A stretch of DNA of 64,000 bases from Membranipora membranacea (GCA_914767715.1 OU612071.1:22565681-22629680), one strand, 5' to 3'. Shown: positions 1-13,561, counted from the first letter of the stretch. The notes: a model not told the origin generated them from the letters alone. Translations and numbers: made by a program.

Positions 1-1473
1 CCAGCATGGTTTTTATGTTGACATCAACAACATGAGTCTTTTGTTTTCATCTTACTTGTCAGTGGTTGGTTTTCTATGAAAAAGAAAAAATAGCTGAGAA
101 TAGCTTGTTAGGATTTCAATGAATTTTGGCCTAACATCTCATGAATTGGCTTTTGTCATCGTCATAATGTTACATAATCTTGTCTTTCATTCATTACACC
201 AAAGATTACTAATACTTTGATTACACTATAGCAAATATTATTGACTACTGTGTAGATGTGAATAGTGTTGTTCAAATAGCATAACAATTAAACTGTGAAT
301 GTCTGTTTTCTCCTACACACAGTGATGAAAGCCCACAGAGAAGAACATGACAGGAGAGCCAGGCATAGGTGGATTTTTTCATCCAGCAGTCATTGATGGT
401 TGTGTGTTTAACATGATGTGTACGAAGAAATACATCGCTGTAGGACAGCAGGTAGGAAAAACTATTGTTATTATTCTCATTCCTAAAATATGTTAAACAA
501 AACAGCTCAAGGCTGACTCTTTTTGGGGCGGGGGATGCATAGCACTGAATTTGAATTGGTTTCGCAGCTAATCTCACCTGTACTTTTTTAGAGAAGTCGT
601 AACACCATTATCTAGACCAAATTGTAAGGTAGCTTGATGCTCAGCATCAGGCCACCCACAAAGATGAGGATAAAATCTAGCTGTCACCTGGTGATGACCA
701 CAGCTGTCAACTAGTGGTGTCTAACATCAGCAGCTAGGTAGAATTATGGCTGATTGGGTACTAACTAAACTGTCGTACTTGTTTGTTTGCTGTCGATACC
801 GTAGATGAATATTGCTGCTGTAGAAGTCTAAAATCCATGTTCACAAGTTTGAGAACTGTTTGACTAGTATTTCAACTAAGACAAACCATTTTGATATTTG
901 TAGATTGCAGTAGGCCTACTTGAAGGTACACTGAAGATTTGGGTCTGATATCCATAGTTGAGAACTTAGAACATGTGACTGACTGCAGGCTATACCTACA
1001 GATAATTCCATAGTATGACTCATCTTCACTGAGCTGTGAGTTTGATTTCAGTTCAAATATTGAGATGTAGTTGAGTAATTTCATAGTATTTCCCCAACAT
1101 TGCCACCATTTGTTTTAGACCAGTGCTTGATTGTTAGCAGCTAGTTATTTTTTAGGATGTAATATTTTGATCAACTAGAATGTTCCTCATGCTGCATAAT
1201 CTCAAATTACCAGCTATATTTACCCTAGACTGTCTATGCTTCTTGAACTAGATTTACATCGCTTTATTCGGTGTTAGGCAGGTGCTATTGTACCATATTA
1301 GTCACACGGTTAGGCGGGTACCAAATTTTCCCTGTTAGAATTTCTCAAGCTGATCAAAGTGGTGATCATTTACCTTACAAGATGTTGGATGGAGGGATTT
1401 ATTGCTATCACTGACAATAAATCCGTGAAATTCGGTATACACACTGGCAGAAGACAATACATAGAAAAATCAG
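1..1473. other. AT-rich stretch, nothing recognised
   Basis: I see no exon with supported splice sites, no RNA gene and no clear repeat here. The short open frames lack coding character. Confidence 0.4.
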
Positions 1474-1611
1474 GTCTCTGTGGTACAAGTCAAACAAGAA
1501 TATTGTTTAGTGTGTGAATCAGATGTCACAAAAGCAGTCTCGACCCCAGGCAACTCTGTACTTAAAGTTAACTACAAAGATAGGAGTGGTGCTGTAGTGA
1601 AAACATGGAAG
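1474..1611 (+). CDS. Internal exon, unknown gene A
   Basis: A 138-nt exon of exactly 46 codons is bounded by an acceptor (aaaaatcag) and a donor (gtaata). It is open in phase 0 and contains CLVCESD and a run of alternating hydrophobic and polar residues ending in KTWK, as in a beta-sandwich or extracellular segment. It ends in phase 0, and the candidate exon at 2708 also starts in phase 0, which supports linking them. I do not recognise the protein. The acceptor has a weak pyrimidine tract, so the 5' edge could lie elsewhere. Confidence 0.45.
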
Positions 1612-2707
1612 GTAATAGCTGTATCACTTGGAAATGGAAGCTGTCCTGACATGACATCCATAGTATAGCATAGGAAAATCAATTTTACAGAAGACTGAAA
1701 TTTTATTTGGTGAAGATTCAAAGTGACAAAGACCCGGATTTAATACGACATCTATATCCAGTCATTTGTTAACACGCCCATTAAATATCATTGGTCAATC
1801 GATTGAACTGAGGGAGTTCATTGGTCAACCTAGGCACCTGATTTAAGACTCACTAGACCATCGTGTACTAACTCATAGGCCTGTATAGCAGTGTGAGATC
1901 GGGTGAGCATGTCTAGACATGTCATCGGCCTGTGATTACATCGCTCTGTATACCCACAGCTTAATTCTTCAATTCTGGCGCATGAAAATCAACCTTTGGA
2001 TATTCTTAATGAGTCAATTGATATGAATAGGGCTTTTTGGCAATACAAACGGTTCGAGGATATTTTCAGAAATTAAGATTTGCTTTATGTGTTGTGTAAC
2101 ATTAAAGTCTCTTTTATGAAACAACAAGGATAACTAATAAATTCTTCCAATTTGAACAGCAAATGATTGTGTGTGATGGTATGGTATGTCTAGTTAAATC
2201 ACATTTTGCAAGGTTTGAAACAAAATCGTTATCCAATCGCCAGTCTGCTGATCAGAACACACAAACAACTTGGACCTATAAAAACCCAAATAAAGCCATT
2301 TTAATCTGACTGTTCCCTACTGGTAGAGTTGGTCTTAAATTTAAGTATATATTCTGTACTGTTACTGTAAGCGCACATGTAGGGAGTGCCAAGAGGTTTG
2401 CAAACACTGTAAGCTCCCCACCTGGCTCCATGTTGTGGTAGAGGCCTACATCCAGATGCTTTGACTATAGGCCTACAGCAGTTCGACCAAATCATTTAAA
2501 ATCCTCGCTTCCATCCTCCCTAATTCCACTCACATTACATGTTGTTACTAAGTTATTCCCACATGAGAAAATAGAAGACAACTTGCAAATATCAATTCCA
2601 CTTATTTCATTGCATGAGTGCTGTCAAAACTAGTGACCTCAAACATGCTTTGAATCATTACAATAAAAGAAAGCTTCAGCTTCATTCATATTTCTTGTCT
2701 TTTGCAG

Positions 2708-2762
2708 GTGGAGGCACATGTTAGTATTGCACAATCCCCCAGTAAGACCCGTATTCTCGTTG
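2708..2762 (+). CDS. Internal exon, unknown gene A
   Basis: A 55-nt exon with a strong acceptor (cttgtcttttgcag) and a donor (gtaaat). In phase 0 it reads VEAHVSIAQSPSKTRILV and leaves one base over. Its phase agrees with the end of the exon at 1474-1611, so the two probably belong to one + strand transcript. Function unknown. Confidence 0.5.
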
Positions 2763-3323
2763 GTAAATGAAACTCTACATCGTCCTATGGAGACTGATTA
2801 TGTAGATCAGCTATAAAATATGTATAGTCAATGGTTCACAAACAGTCAGTAGGTCTGGCGTGATAGGAATATTACTTTGAGCCTCAAGCTCTAAACCAAC
2901 ACCCTTCTCTGCCTAGTTCAAACGATTCTATGTCAAATATTGCAGATTAGTCAATTGACCTTGTCCCTAACCACTCACTAGCCTATATGGTAAAAGAATG
3001 TTGCGCCTCTATATAATACTGTTTTACGGTTTATAAAAACATTCAACTGTCGTTGCCTGTCTCCCCCATCTTGTCGTCTTGCGGAGACTATCGTTAGATA
3101 CGACAAGTATATTATGACCAACCTGGATATTTAAACTCATGATTTACAGTTTTTACACATATCAGGTTGTATCAACAACTAAGAGTCTACCTGAGATATT
3201 CAGTAAATGGACTTGTGGATCTGAACCTGACACAATATAAAATTACTGGGTCAGGATCACAACTACAACTTCTAAATCAAGATGTTTTCCACAATAATGG
3301 TGTGATAATGTTTTTATTTACAG

Positions 3324-3420
3324 CAAGTAATCAAGTGTGACGAATATGAGATGTCAACGAAAAAAGATGTGTTGATTTTATACAGAGTTACCCGTCACGG
3401 CTCAGTATCATGAAATCCTG
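3324..3420 (+). CDS. Candidate terminal exon, gene A
   Basis: A good acceptor (tttttatttacag) precedes a frame that reads QVIKCDEYEMSTKKDVLILY and then meets TGA at 3411. A gtgagt follows at 3421, but every frame through the exon contains a stop. If coding, it would be the terminal exon in phase 0. The preceding exon ends in phase 1, so an intervening exon is missing or the link is wrong. Confidence 0.25.
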
Positions 3421-3840
3421 GTGAGTTATGTGCAGCAAGACCAGAGACCATAGAAAGTATACCTTCTCTGGTCAGACTGGTATCGCTGTCATTGCAGGCA
3501 GTTTACATCTAATCTATTTAAACAATTAGCAATTAGTCTAATTTTATTTCTGCGAACAGCTTTGGGAACAAACATAACAGCTTAGAGGTCTTTCTATCGC
3601 TGAGGTCATCATAGCAAAGATCTTAAAGGTTTTGCAACAAGTGTGACATGGTGAACAATGTACCACTACTGCTGTTACTTGTGGAGAGCGCCCTCATTGA
3701 ATTCTGTATAGCTCAATGATGATAAACTGAGGCTTCATATCAGCACTGTCACCTAATGGGCTAAGTGTTTATTGCTTAAAATCACCATCATTGAGTCATT
3801 GTTTTCTCCCTCCGATATTGACACTCCATTTTGGCGAACA

Positions 3841-3852
3841 CCCCCCCCCCCC
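3841..3852. repeat. Poly-C run (12)
   Basis: A homopolymer of 12 C lies directly before the first copy of the 1 kb repeat. It is a common sequencing-error hotspot. Confidence 0.9.
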
Positions 3853-3884
3853 TCACTTATAGGTGATAGTGTTAAGATTTAAAC

Positions 3885-4940
3885 CTCTTTTCTTCTTTGC
3901 TCCGAAGTAAAAGTCAGGTTCGCCAAGGGTTATCCTCTCATTTAATAGTGGAGGACAACTCTATATTGCACTTCTAAACAATAGAATTGAGTTTCTATTT
4001 TGATAAGCTTGCACAAATTGGCCACAACGGTGTGACTATCAGGGTTTCCCCTTTGAGCAGGCCACCCTGCTCCGAGATTTTTGGTCTGCTTTTTTCAGTA
4101 TTAAACTAATCCCGGTTTTGATTCAAGTTTTGATTTTTTTTTTCACACCTGAAATATCTCTGCTGTGACCATTGAGGGGGCTTTTAAGGTTGATTGCTCC
4201 ATCCCACAGCACCTTCGACTGTATACCTCTTCTGAGAGTGAAGCTATTCTGTCTGGCTGATGATAAGTAGGCACCAGCTGTTTTTATATTGATGCAGTCT
4301 CTTTTTTTTCTCATCAGCTCATGTTGATGATCAACAAAGCTTTTTCTATTCCCGGAAACTCAGTACATCTCGGACTTAATTCATTAATATTACACATCAG
4401 TTCATTTTTGGCAACTTGAATATCCTTCAGCATGGAGTCGATCCCCAACCTCACCTCATAAATCCTTGAGAGGCCACCGTCATCATAACGCCAGTTCTAC
4501 TCTCACATTATTGTTGTATTTGCTGATCATCTCCTTGATTGTTGTGTTATACAGTCTAGATCTCTCAGCCTTTATTGCAGGTTTTTTTGACAAGTTTGAG
4601 CGAGAGCACTCCAACCTCATTTGCCGTGTTTTATGTTGTATTTTTTCTAACTGAGCATGATACTCCCAAGTAGGCGGGAAGTTTAAGTTTCGTTTTACAC
4701 TATTTTTTACGCTCATTAACAAAGGAGTGAGAACTATTCCATAAGATCAGTACAAGAGGCTACAATTATATACCTGGCACTGGTTGTTACTGAGAAGAAA
4801 AAAGATCAGGGTTGGGTTCTGATTACAAATTTGATTAGTCAGCTGCAGTAGATTAATGTGTCGTTGAACTCACACAGTTGTCATCTCAATGCTTCAAACA
4901 AGGTCTAGACTTCAATGTTAGCTTGTTTGATGGCCTTGAT
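3885..4940. repeat. Dispersed repeat, copy A
   Basis: This block is clearly similar, with many substitutions and small indels, to 7105-8055 and in part to 21425-21925. Shared landmarks include tttctttgctcc at the left, ctgaaatatctctgctgtga in the middle, catcatcataac followed by ccagttctac, and gttagcttgt near the right end. The short ORFs inside it are not conserved between copies. It is probably an old mobile element, but I found no terminal inverted repeats or coding domain. Confidence 0.7.
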
Positions 4941-5114
4941 CGGATGGATTGATCCTACTCCTGCTTCTTCTATGTTGTATGGGTGTCATCAGTAGACGAT
5001 CAAACAGTCCAGCTATGCAGCTAGGAGAATTTTGATTTGTGACTTTTTGTTTGCTGTATTCATTGAGCTGAATGACTTTCACTTAACAGCCTTTATATGT
5101 GTGCTGAAACTTAC

Positions 5115-5340
5115 TTCTCGGCTCGCTTGGCGACAAAATCGTCCAGCTCCTTTTCACCAACTTCTTTCGCTTTCTGGATATCTGTTTGGGTATCTTTTGG
5201 TGCTTGAGTTCCACTGACAATGTGAACAATGTTTTCTGAATCATAGCTCAATAGATTGATGCATAGGCCTACCTCAATTACCTCTTTCATCTGCAGCCGT
5301 GATACCAATGAGGCCAATTCTACCACATCTGTGTTATAGT
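5115..5340 (-). CDS. Internal exon, unknown gene B
   Basis: A 226-nt exon runs from acceptor gttttactgcag to donor gtaagt. It is open throughout in one frame. It encodes an amphipathic, partly helical stretch with VELASLVSRLQMKEVIEVG at the start and EVGEKELDDFVAKRAE at the end. I do not recognise the family. The nearest exon upstream on this strand (5934-6112) ends in a non-matching phase, so an exon between them is probably missing. Confidence 0.5.
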
Positions 5341-5933
5341 CTGCAGTAAAACGAAAACAAGATAGTTAACCATGAAAAATACAGGATAACAATTTATTGC
5401 AACAGCAAGTAACTTTCAGTTTAAAATATTAAGTAAAATAAGGCTTTTTACATACTCTCTTACATACTTGCTGATGCTAGCGTTAATGTCATGGCAGTGC
5501 TTGGCGATCGAGATATATACTTTTAGCGTGTTATAATGCTAACTGTTCCTAGTTTCTCGTGTCTCTGGGCTACACAGTCCTTCTCAGATGTTACAGTCTT
5601 GAAGCGACAACCTTTTTGGTTTTATTTCCCATACATATAATGTCCGTTTGTCTAGAGTTTTTCCGTGTCCCCTGTCGTGCATCAGACAAGATATCTATTG
5701 CTTGGTTCCTTTCTCGCTCCTTGGTAAGAGCACTGCTCACAGAGTTATCAGTCGCCTGAAGAATGAAATGTTAAAGTTATTATCAAACTATTATTGTCTA
5801 CTGGGCAAGATCAAAGATTATTATCATTTATGGTATATAATTGTATATAATTGGACTTACTCTCTGAACATTAAGTATTATCAACTTTGATAATACTCAA
5901 AAAAACAAATTTTTAAAACCAGAATATACTTAC

Positions 5934-6112
5934 GTAGTAGATGGAGTGGTTGTTAAAGCCTCGCCAGATGACTGAATGTAAGCATGGAGCACAAAACCAT
6001 TCTTTGTTGTAAATTCATCATAATGTATCTTTGTAACAGTAGCAGTAACAGTGACAGTAAAGATAGCCATGGTAACGATCCGTGAAATAGAAAACAATAT
6101 TATTGTACTTGA
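5934..6112 (-). CDS. Internal exon, unknown gene B
   Basis: A strong donor (gtaagt) closes a frame reading TVTVTATVTKIHYDEFTTK and then an extracellular-looking stretch ending TTTPSTT. The 5' edge is placed at the acceptor gtaagcag. An alternative is that the exon starts at the in-frame ATG near 6071. Alternating V/T residues suggest beta strands. Function unknown. Confidence 0.35.
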
Positions 6113-7104
6113 CTGCTTACATAGGCTGTCAATTTGAAACACAGTGGAATCACAGTCTCTCCCGACAGGGTATATTGATAGAGCATTACAGTCAGATTCA
6201 GAGCCTGGTACTATCAGCTTGTAGTGAGATTTAGGCTCGGTGACTTCAAAGGCGAGAAGGGAATAATCGAAAGATTAGGTCTCTAAAAGTTTTCCAAATA
6301 TAACCCACTGCGATCGTAGTTCTAATATCTTGATGATTTTTACAAACTCTGGTAATTCCAGGTACCCTCCACTGAACTTCCATGCGAGGACATGGTTTTC
6401 TTGTGCTAAGCACCCTCAATTTCCACATTTTCAATGCAGTAAATAATCTCATCATCATCAAGTACTGGGTACTGCTGCTTAACTAGCACCTTAAATTGGC
6501 GAAATAAAAAAAGTCTTGAATTGCAATTAGCTCACCTTAGGACTGTAAGTGATGTCCTATACCAGACATGAAAGCTAAATATGACGCCCAACGCAATGAT
6601 GCCTACAGGTTACACATTGTTGACACGAACTCCCACTCTACGCACGAGTTTAGAAAGCTCCCAAACCTGTATAAGAAAATGATAATAATGTGTATCCGTA
6701 CATTGATAGAAAAATTATGTATATATAAATTATGTTTATTTATTAATTAGTAACTTATTATTGCTGTCAGGCTTCGAAAACTGTACTAAAAATCAATGAT
6801 TGGGTTTCTCCAACATAGGAAACAACTTGCTCAGCACCTAATTGGCCAGAAAGAAATCTACGCCTAGCTCGCAACAAATTTTGGTTGTTTCTCTTATGAG
6901 GACATACCACATGAAATCTAACATGATGAATGAATGGGTTATTAACGGATATCCAACATTGCTAACTTGTTCAGCCAGCAGAGGGAATTGACACAGCAAC
7001 TTACCAGAGCCTCATCAGGAAATACAAGAGGTCCAAAATCTGTATTCTGTCTTCTCCAGCTCTGATAAGTTAAAAAAAGTGCACATTTCGCTGACACGTA
7101 GCAG

Positions 7105-8055
7105 CAGCTTTTCTTTGCTCCAAAGCAAAATCAGGTTCGCTTTGGGTTATCCCCTCATTTAATAGTGTAGGATGACTCTATAGTGTTGGTTTTAAAAAGC
7201 ATTTCTAAGAATGAAGGCAATAGTCTTGAGCTTCTTTTTTTAAGCTCGCACCAATGTGCCACAAGGTGCAACTCTCAAGGTTTCCCCTTTTAAGCAGGTA
7301 GGCCTCCATCATTCTCCTAGATCTTTGGTATCTTTTTTTTCTCTGCATCAATTAAATCCTGTTTTTTTGTTCGGCTCACTGTTTTTTCACACCCGCATAT
7401 CTCTGCTGTGAGAGTGAAGCTATTCTATCTGACTCATAATTTTTTTAACAATTTTTCACATCTCGGTTCATGTTGACGATCAACAAATGCTTTTTTCTGC
7501 AAGGAAGCTCGGTACGGCATGGACGTTAATCATTAATATTACACATCGGTTTGATATCATCATTTTGAGCCACAGCAAATCCTGGAGATTGATCCATATC
7601 CTCTAATCATAAGTCATTTTGACGCCACCATCATCATAACACCAGTTCTACACTCACACTGTTGTATTTTTCCGTTTTGTTGCTGTTCATCTCAGCGATT
7701 GCAGTTTTTGTTGAGTTCTGCAGTCTTGATCTCACTTGCCTTATTTTATGTGTTTCTGTTCCCAGCTGATCATGACACTCCCCAGCAGGCGGGATGTTTA
7801 GAGTTTTTTTACACTGATTAATTAAGTAGTGAGACCTATATCATTTGCTCAGTACAAGAGACCGCGATTATATACCAGGGCACTGCTGGTTACTAATAAG
7901 TAAAAAGATCAGAGTTGAGTTTCAAATAATTATATATATGATTAGTCAGCTGTGAAATTATGTGTCCTTGTGCTCAAAAAAGTCATCATCACAATGCTTA
8001 GACCATTATCTATATTCTAGACTTTGATGTTAGCTTGTATAATGGCCTTGTCAGA
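7105..8055. repeat. Dispersed repeat, copy B
   Basis: Second copy of the repeat at 3885-4940, in the same orientation and of similar length, diverged by substitutions and indels. It shares the same ordered landmarks from tttctttgctcc to gttagcttgta. Confidence 0.7.
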
Positions 8056-8274
8056 GCTACATTAGCTATCGATTTGTTTAGATTTGCATCCTCTTTCAGA
8101 TAATAAATTGCGTCACACCAATCGTCCCAATTTCAAGGCCTAGTTTGTGATGATTTTGGTGTACCAGTTGTAAGTAATGACATGCATAAAAAAACTTTGA
8201 GCTTAACAGCATTGGGCTGCAAAATATATTGCTCAAAGATTTGACCGCAGCTACTCTGTCCTATCAAGAAAATT

Positions 8275-8809
8275 TCAACATTTTACCATTGATTTGACCC
8301 GCATGGTCAACCCCAGCCTCTCCACTGACATTCCCAACAGCAACAGCAGGTTTAGTATCATTACGGACAAAGCATCATGATCTGATCTAGCCTCAGGGTT
8401 AGCTACTGGAGGTATTGGCACAACTGTATGTTGTATCTCTGTAGTCGACGGCTTGGACACGATCATAGGAGGCTGACACTTGTCTACAGGTTTGTTCTCA
8501 GAAGATGGAGGATTCGGCTTCTCGGTTTGGATCTCCTCATACTTGGACATCTATAAACAGATACCATGTAAAAGGTTTGACAATTGTGACGGACAACAAT
8601 TCCAAGTTTGAGGGGCTGCAGAGAGTTCTCGTTGATAAATGAGACCATGTAACCATAGTTAACCACAGGCCAGCCTTGTCCCACAGCTTCTATACTGATG
8701 CATGGAGTGACTTTCCTAGTTGGGGCAGTCTCTGTGGCCAACACTATCACTGTAATCCGACCTTGGCAGCTTCTCGCCTCGCTTGCATCTAGCATGGTCA
8801 CACAGGTAG
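8275..8809 (-). pseudogene. Broken terminal exon region, unknown gene B/C
   Basis: Acceptor ttccttacag at 8810 opens a frame with coding character (ITVIVLATETAPTRKVTP, then GYMVSFINENSLQPLKLGIV). That frame degenerates after 8560. A second frame, starting MSKYEEIQTEKPNPPSSEN, takes over to about 8370. A third (NDTKPAVAVGNVSGEAGV) then reads to a stop near 8264. Composition is Pro/Ser-rich, like a cytoplasmic tail. Two single-base shifts in one exon point to a pseudogene or assembly indels. A short intron cannot explain the first shift, because the putative donor and acceptor are only 14 nt apart. Confidence 0.4.
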
Positions 8810-10233
8810 CTGTAAGGAACTCTTCTCTTGTGATGTGTTTGTATTTTGCGGGAGTCGGCCCAGTTGTTCTTTGGCCAATGTAAGTCGATATCTAACCTGG
8901 TAGAGACTCTTTAATCCAGGCATAGTTTTCCTGCCATGGCATGCCAGTTGATGATCTGAATGTCCTAAGCCAGAACCATATTGATTGATATTTGGTGTCG
9001 AATCTGATCGGAATATTAAACGAGATTATCTCACCTTTTATTCAACTCATGTCATCCCCATCAGCTGCCATTTCTCCTTGTTTATTTCATCCATAATGGC
9101 TATTGACTATTTACTGCGCACTCCTCCACGTAATGCCCATTGGCAGGCTCCACTGGAATATCAACTGCGTTCTTAGCTCCCTGGAGAACCATGACAAGCC
9201 AAAGAACCTGACCCGGTAACGATCGATATATTCAATTGCGTATAACATAGTCAGCTGTTGTTGATGTTATCACTGTCTTGTGGAGTTGAATCAGGCAGAC
9301 CAACACTGAATTTTTTTTGTTTATTTAGGTCTTAGACTTGAAATGTATTTGCTGTCATATTTTATTGTTGTCTCCACTGCGCCAGTGTCTAACACGTTTA
9401 GAACTTGAGAAAGAAACTTCACTAAACCTGTTTTCATGAAGGTCTGCTCACTTGGATGGTATATGAACACTTGTCCCGAACAAAACTACTTTTGCAATTT
9501 ATATCCAATTATTTAAAATCTAAGTAGAATTAGACCTCAAGCAGCTGCAAAACCCACAAGAATTAACAGAAACATCCACGCGATCATGCACACATCAATG
9601 CTACAAATTGTCTGTTCAAATGGCACCAAGTGTAATTGACCATGAGCCATACGATATAGATCTCAACCCGAAAACACACGCCGCTGACTTTCCTACCAAT
9701 CCGAGAAGGTCGGTCAGCCCTCTCCTGGTAATCTCTTCATACAGGTCCTCATTCCGATCCTAGTCTGAAGCATATCTCCATTCAGCCTCCATTGTCAGTG
9801 TGTATGTCACAGTCTAAAATATTTTGATATAATTATGACATTTTCCATATTATCTCGCTACTTTTTGAAGGAAACATATCATCCACAACCACAATATGGA
9901 TGGATAGGTTATACACATTCACATTCAATACATAATGCTAAATTTAGAAAAGCTACAAGTGTCAAAATCTAATTTTCGTGGGTATGTACAACCAAGGGGA
10001 AAACAGCCACCCAGCACGAGACCGACCAAGGACCAACAAGCATTCGAGCAAATGGTGGCTATGATTAAATTTTCCCATGAGAGTTTGTCAACCGCCATTT
10101 TTCAAACATAGTGCACACAAATGTAATGTCAGATCCTGTGCATTTAGCCCTTAATCAAATAACAACTGAGAGACGTCACTGCTAGAGTTGAACAGAGAAT
10201 ATAGCAAACATTGATTACTTCTATGCCAATTAC

Positions 10234-10386
10234 CTCCGAATTTGTATGATGCCATTTGTGGACTTTTATAAAAAAGTTTGGCCGGGTCGTACTCCTCCCG
10301 AGTGATCTCAATTATCTTGTAAAGTAGGTCTCTTTCCTTGTGGTTAGTGTGACCCAGTAGCTCCGGTTGTATGTGGCCTAGAATAG
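10234..10386 (-). CDS. Internal exon, unknown gene D
   Basis: Acceptor cctgttttccag and donor gtaatt bound a 153-nt open frame with HKERDLLYKIIEITREEYDP and KSPQMASYKFG. A degenerate copy of this exon and its flank lies at 24765-25060, and a small piece of its 5' edge at about 21913-21955. This copy is the better preserved one. I do not recognise the domain. Confidence 0.5.
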
Positions 10387-10802
10387 CTGGAAAACAGGAA
10401 AAAAATAGTGGACAAACAGGCTATCAATAACTCATGAGCCTCGCAACTATGCTCATCAATATGTGTACCATAGTCCCATGAGACCCCAAATAATATGTAA
10501 GTAATATAAGTAAAAACTTTTATCTTGGTGATTTACCTGAAACATTAGAGGCCCCTTTTATAAGAGACATTAAATCCTAGTCCTTTTGAATATAAAATAT
10601 CAGAAAGGCCTGTGATGTGATTGAAAAAGCTGCTCTTTGTTCAAAAGGTATTATACGGTATGGGAATTGAATTCCAAATATTATATGACAACTTCACTGG
10701 GAAAACTGAAGAGATAAGAAACGGGTGCGCTATGGAATATTGTTCACTATTTTTGACCATAATTTAGTCAGCAGATTACTCTGTGTAACAATCTTCACTC
10801 AC

Positions 10803-10985
10803 CTACTTTTCCTCTCTAAACTTTCGAAGAGCCTCTCAATCTCATCAATTAGCCTCAAATATTTTCCATCGTTTTCCCTGAGCCTGTATGCCAGGTTTTG
10901 GGTTGTGCTTGTGTCATTAGGGCTGATTACATTTAATGCAGCAATAGATAAGTTTTTTTTTGTGTTTCTGCCACATCCGCATCTA
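10803..10985 (-). CDS. Candidate exon, unknown gene D
   Basis: A donor (gtgagt) follows a frame ending IERLFESLERKS, preceded by LAYRLRENDGKYLRLIDE. The 5' part is frameshifted relative to its paralogue at 22796-22985, which reads TEVDVDVAETPAADLAIAG in one continuous frame and then ELAYRLMENDGEYLGLMNE. Between them the two copies define the ancestral frame. This suggests a degenerating gene duplication. Confidence 0.35.
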
Positions 10986-11878
10986 CCTCAGTTCCAAATT
11001 TCAGAGGAGTTATTACTTTTCGGAGTGCTAGAGTATTGTGCACGCAAGAGACTTTTTCTTTTCACTGGAGAAGTATTAAACTAGTTGTGAAATCACTCCA
11101 AATTGTGACATCGTGATGACAGATTTTAGAAGTTTCTGCCTGTTATGCTGACAATTAATCTTTGAAAGCTCTCAAACCCCTAATGATTTAAAATAATATA
11201 ATAGTAATAATATATAATAATCATTGATCAAGACAGCATTAAATCATGTAGCCAAAGAAATCTTGTGTGAATGCCTGAAGTTAACTTCTAAAATCAAAGG
11301 TGGAACCATGTTAGGTCAGTGTGGCGTAGTATCTCGAAGCATGAACCATTTGTAATTGTTTGTTAGTAAAGTATACTCCAATTAAAATGCCTGAAAAGGT
11401 TTCTACGTACCAGGAGGGGAAGCCACAATTTTTCCACGGAATAATCGGTTCTATAAAGTTGATTCGCTCTTTGTTTGTCCGGCACTGGCTGAAACCAATC
11501 ATCCCTAATAATGACTGTCAGTATAGGCAAGAGCAGAGCTGCCACATGGTGAACTGTTTGTTTGGCAGCCGTCTCCTTCTGATATATATTCCTCTACCTT
11601 TCCAGCTTCAGCCTCCTCCTGTTCATTTGACTGATGGTGTCGGGTTGTGAAGACTATGGTTGTGAAAATCGAACAAACACATTTCTCGACTTTGACCGTG
11701 AAGCAAGATGCAATGTTTTACGCGTCATCGGAAAAGACACAAGACGAGTTAATCCTGCTAACAGAAGAAATTTATAATGGCTATCTATGATGAATGATTG
11801 ATAATATTTCTCGTAATGGCACACTGTGTACTATAATGAAAAAAAACTTCACAAGAGGCTAAACCGGCTAACATAAGC

Positions 11879-11997
11879 TCATTTCAGCGTATCAGGATGA
11901 TCTGGCTTAGGATAAAGCAAAGACAGTGGAGCTGAGATCTCTTCAGGAGCTGCTAATTCTTTCGCCATTGCAACCTCTAACAACTCTTCTAGATAAC
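11879..11997 (-). CDS. Terminal exon of transmembrane gene E
   Basis: Acceptor gctctctgctctttcag opens a 119-nt exon that encodes YLEELLEVAMAKELAAPEEI and a Pro/Leu-rich end, and finishes at TGA (11879-11881). Its start needs one base from the previous exon. The exon at 13562-13786 ends with exactly one base (G), so the two join in frame. It would form the end of a short cytoplasmic tail. Confidence 0.6.
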
Positions 11998-13561
11998 CTG
12001 AAAGAGCAGAGAGCATATCTTGTATTTTATAATAGACCATCCGATTCTCTCTACATGTTTTCCATGAACTATACTGTAATGGTATATATAAAAAGAAAAC
12101 TCCAAAACATAATAGATAAACAAACTTTGAAGCTCTCAATTATTTATTATTATGTGAGTAACATAAAAACATAGAAAACCTGATAATACCTGTTATTATA
12201 GGTACCTATAATATTTGGAAGTGTCCCATACATGTGTGGGTTTCAACTGTTATTGATTTACAAATTATTAAATAATTCTGGAACATATTCATACCATAAG
12301 AGCATCATGATGGAACCTTCTTAATTGTTGCCTCCCCTCTTTAGTGTTTAGGATATCTTACTGCAAGGATCATACTCTCCTCCCCATGATTGGCCGCCAG
12401 CATAACCATTTAATGAGTAGAAAAGATATGCGCAATGATGGTGACTTTCGTATCTTGAGGAAATTTTCAAGTTTTTTAAATTCTTGCCTGGTCAGTTTTT
12501 ATGCTTAGAATCTGGACTAGTTGTAGATTGAGAGATTAGAAGTTGATATTCTTACCTAGTCTTCATAACCCGATGACCAAAATGGATCATTTGTGGGGCC
12601 AATTGGTTGATGGTGCTATGCAAATTTATTAATAAAAGAGACAGTATCCATCAATGACTACCATCAGTTTTTGCCATATTTATTTCACTTCTCTGCTAAT
12701 TAAGCTTAGTTTATGGTATGATTTTGCATCTATCTTTGAACCTTCTGAAGTAAATGCAAATTTTGTTTCTTTTTGATTTTTCGGCCTAAAATCTATCAAA
12801 TGCAGCCCCTTTTTCCAATGTGTTAAGAAAGTAGACATTAAACATAGCCGGCTTAGTTTGTGAGGTGCTGCTCTCCATGGCCTACAGTCTCCGGTCATTG
12901 CTTTTGACCAAACCTGAAAAATCAGTTAACTTTTGAAACAGAGTCTTTCGCAATCTTGAAATCAGCCAATGAAACATTTGAATGAGAAGTAAAATTGAGT
13001 GTATCGCGATATGACCGTTGTTATATACTCATTCAAGCTTTATAGGCCACCACTATCTGTTGTCAATACTGTTTGGGAATCCAGCGATTCATTGGCTGAC
13101 GTCGTTAACTTCAGGTTGTCACGAACAGATTTAAGTGCAGTTACGATACACTGTGAAGCAACACTTTACTCAGAATCTGGAATCATAATGAGCAACAACT
13201 GATTATACAGTGATAGATATAAATAAATAAGCAGACAGTTAGAGAAACAGGTTCATTCTATATCGAGTTGTAATTTTCGCTTCACAAATCTGTACGTAAA
13301 CAGCGTATATTTGACATTTAGCTATGGTAGAATTTATTTTTTCAGAATACAAGCCTAAATTATCTAACTCATCTTCTCAGTGCTAGAACTTCGTACGGCA
13401 CTAATGACATGCATTTTTTACTCCAAAAATATCATTCTAGCGTAATGTACAGAAGAAATTATGCCTGGAAAAAGTATTTTTTGTCTGCTGACATAAACCA
13501 AAACATAGCACAGCTTACCTACAAGATAAGAAGGTTGACATTAGTATTGGTATTAACTTAC

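Larger units (their letters stand above)
10110..11265. repeat. Segmental duplication, unit D1
   Basis: This unit shares ordered, diverged similarity with 21913-23335 (its 10375-11265 part) and with 24765-25060 (its 10110-10370 part). Examples are tgcgctatgga, actctgtgtaaca, gagcctgtatgccag, ctgccacatcc and gatcaagacagcattaaatc. It spans two candidate exons. Confidence 0.65.

Noticed and set aside
11360-11650. Open frames on both strands near 11.4 kb
   Set aside because: Three frames overlap and no single one has both splice borders. Coding status is undecidable by eye.
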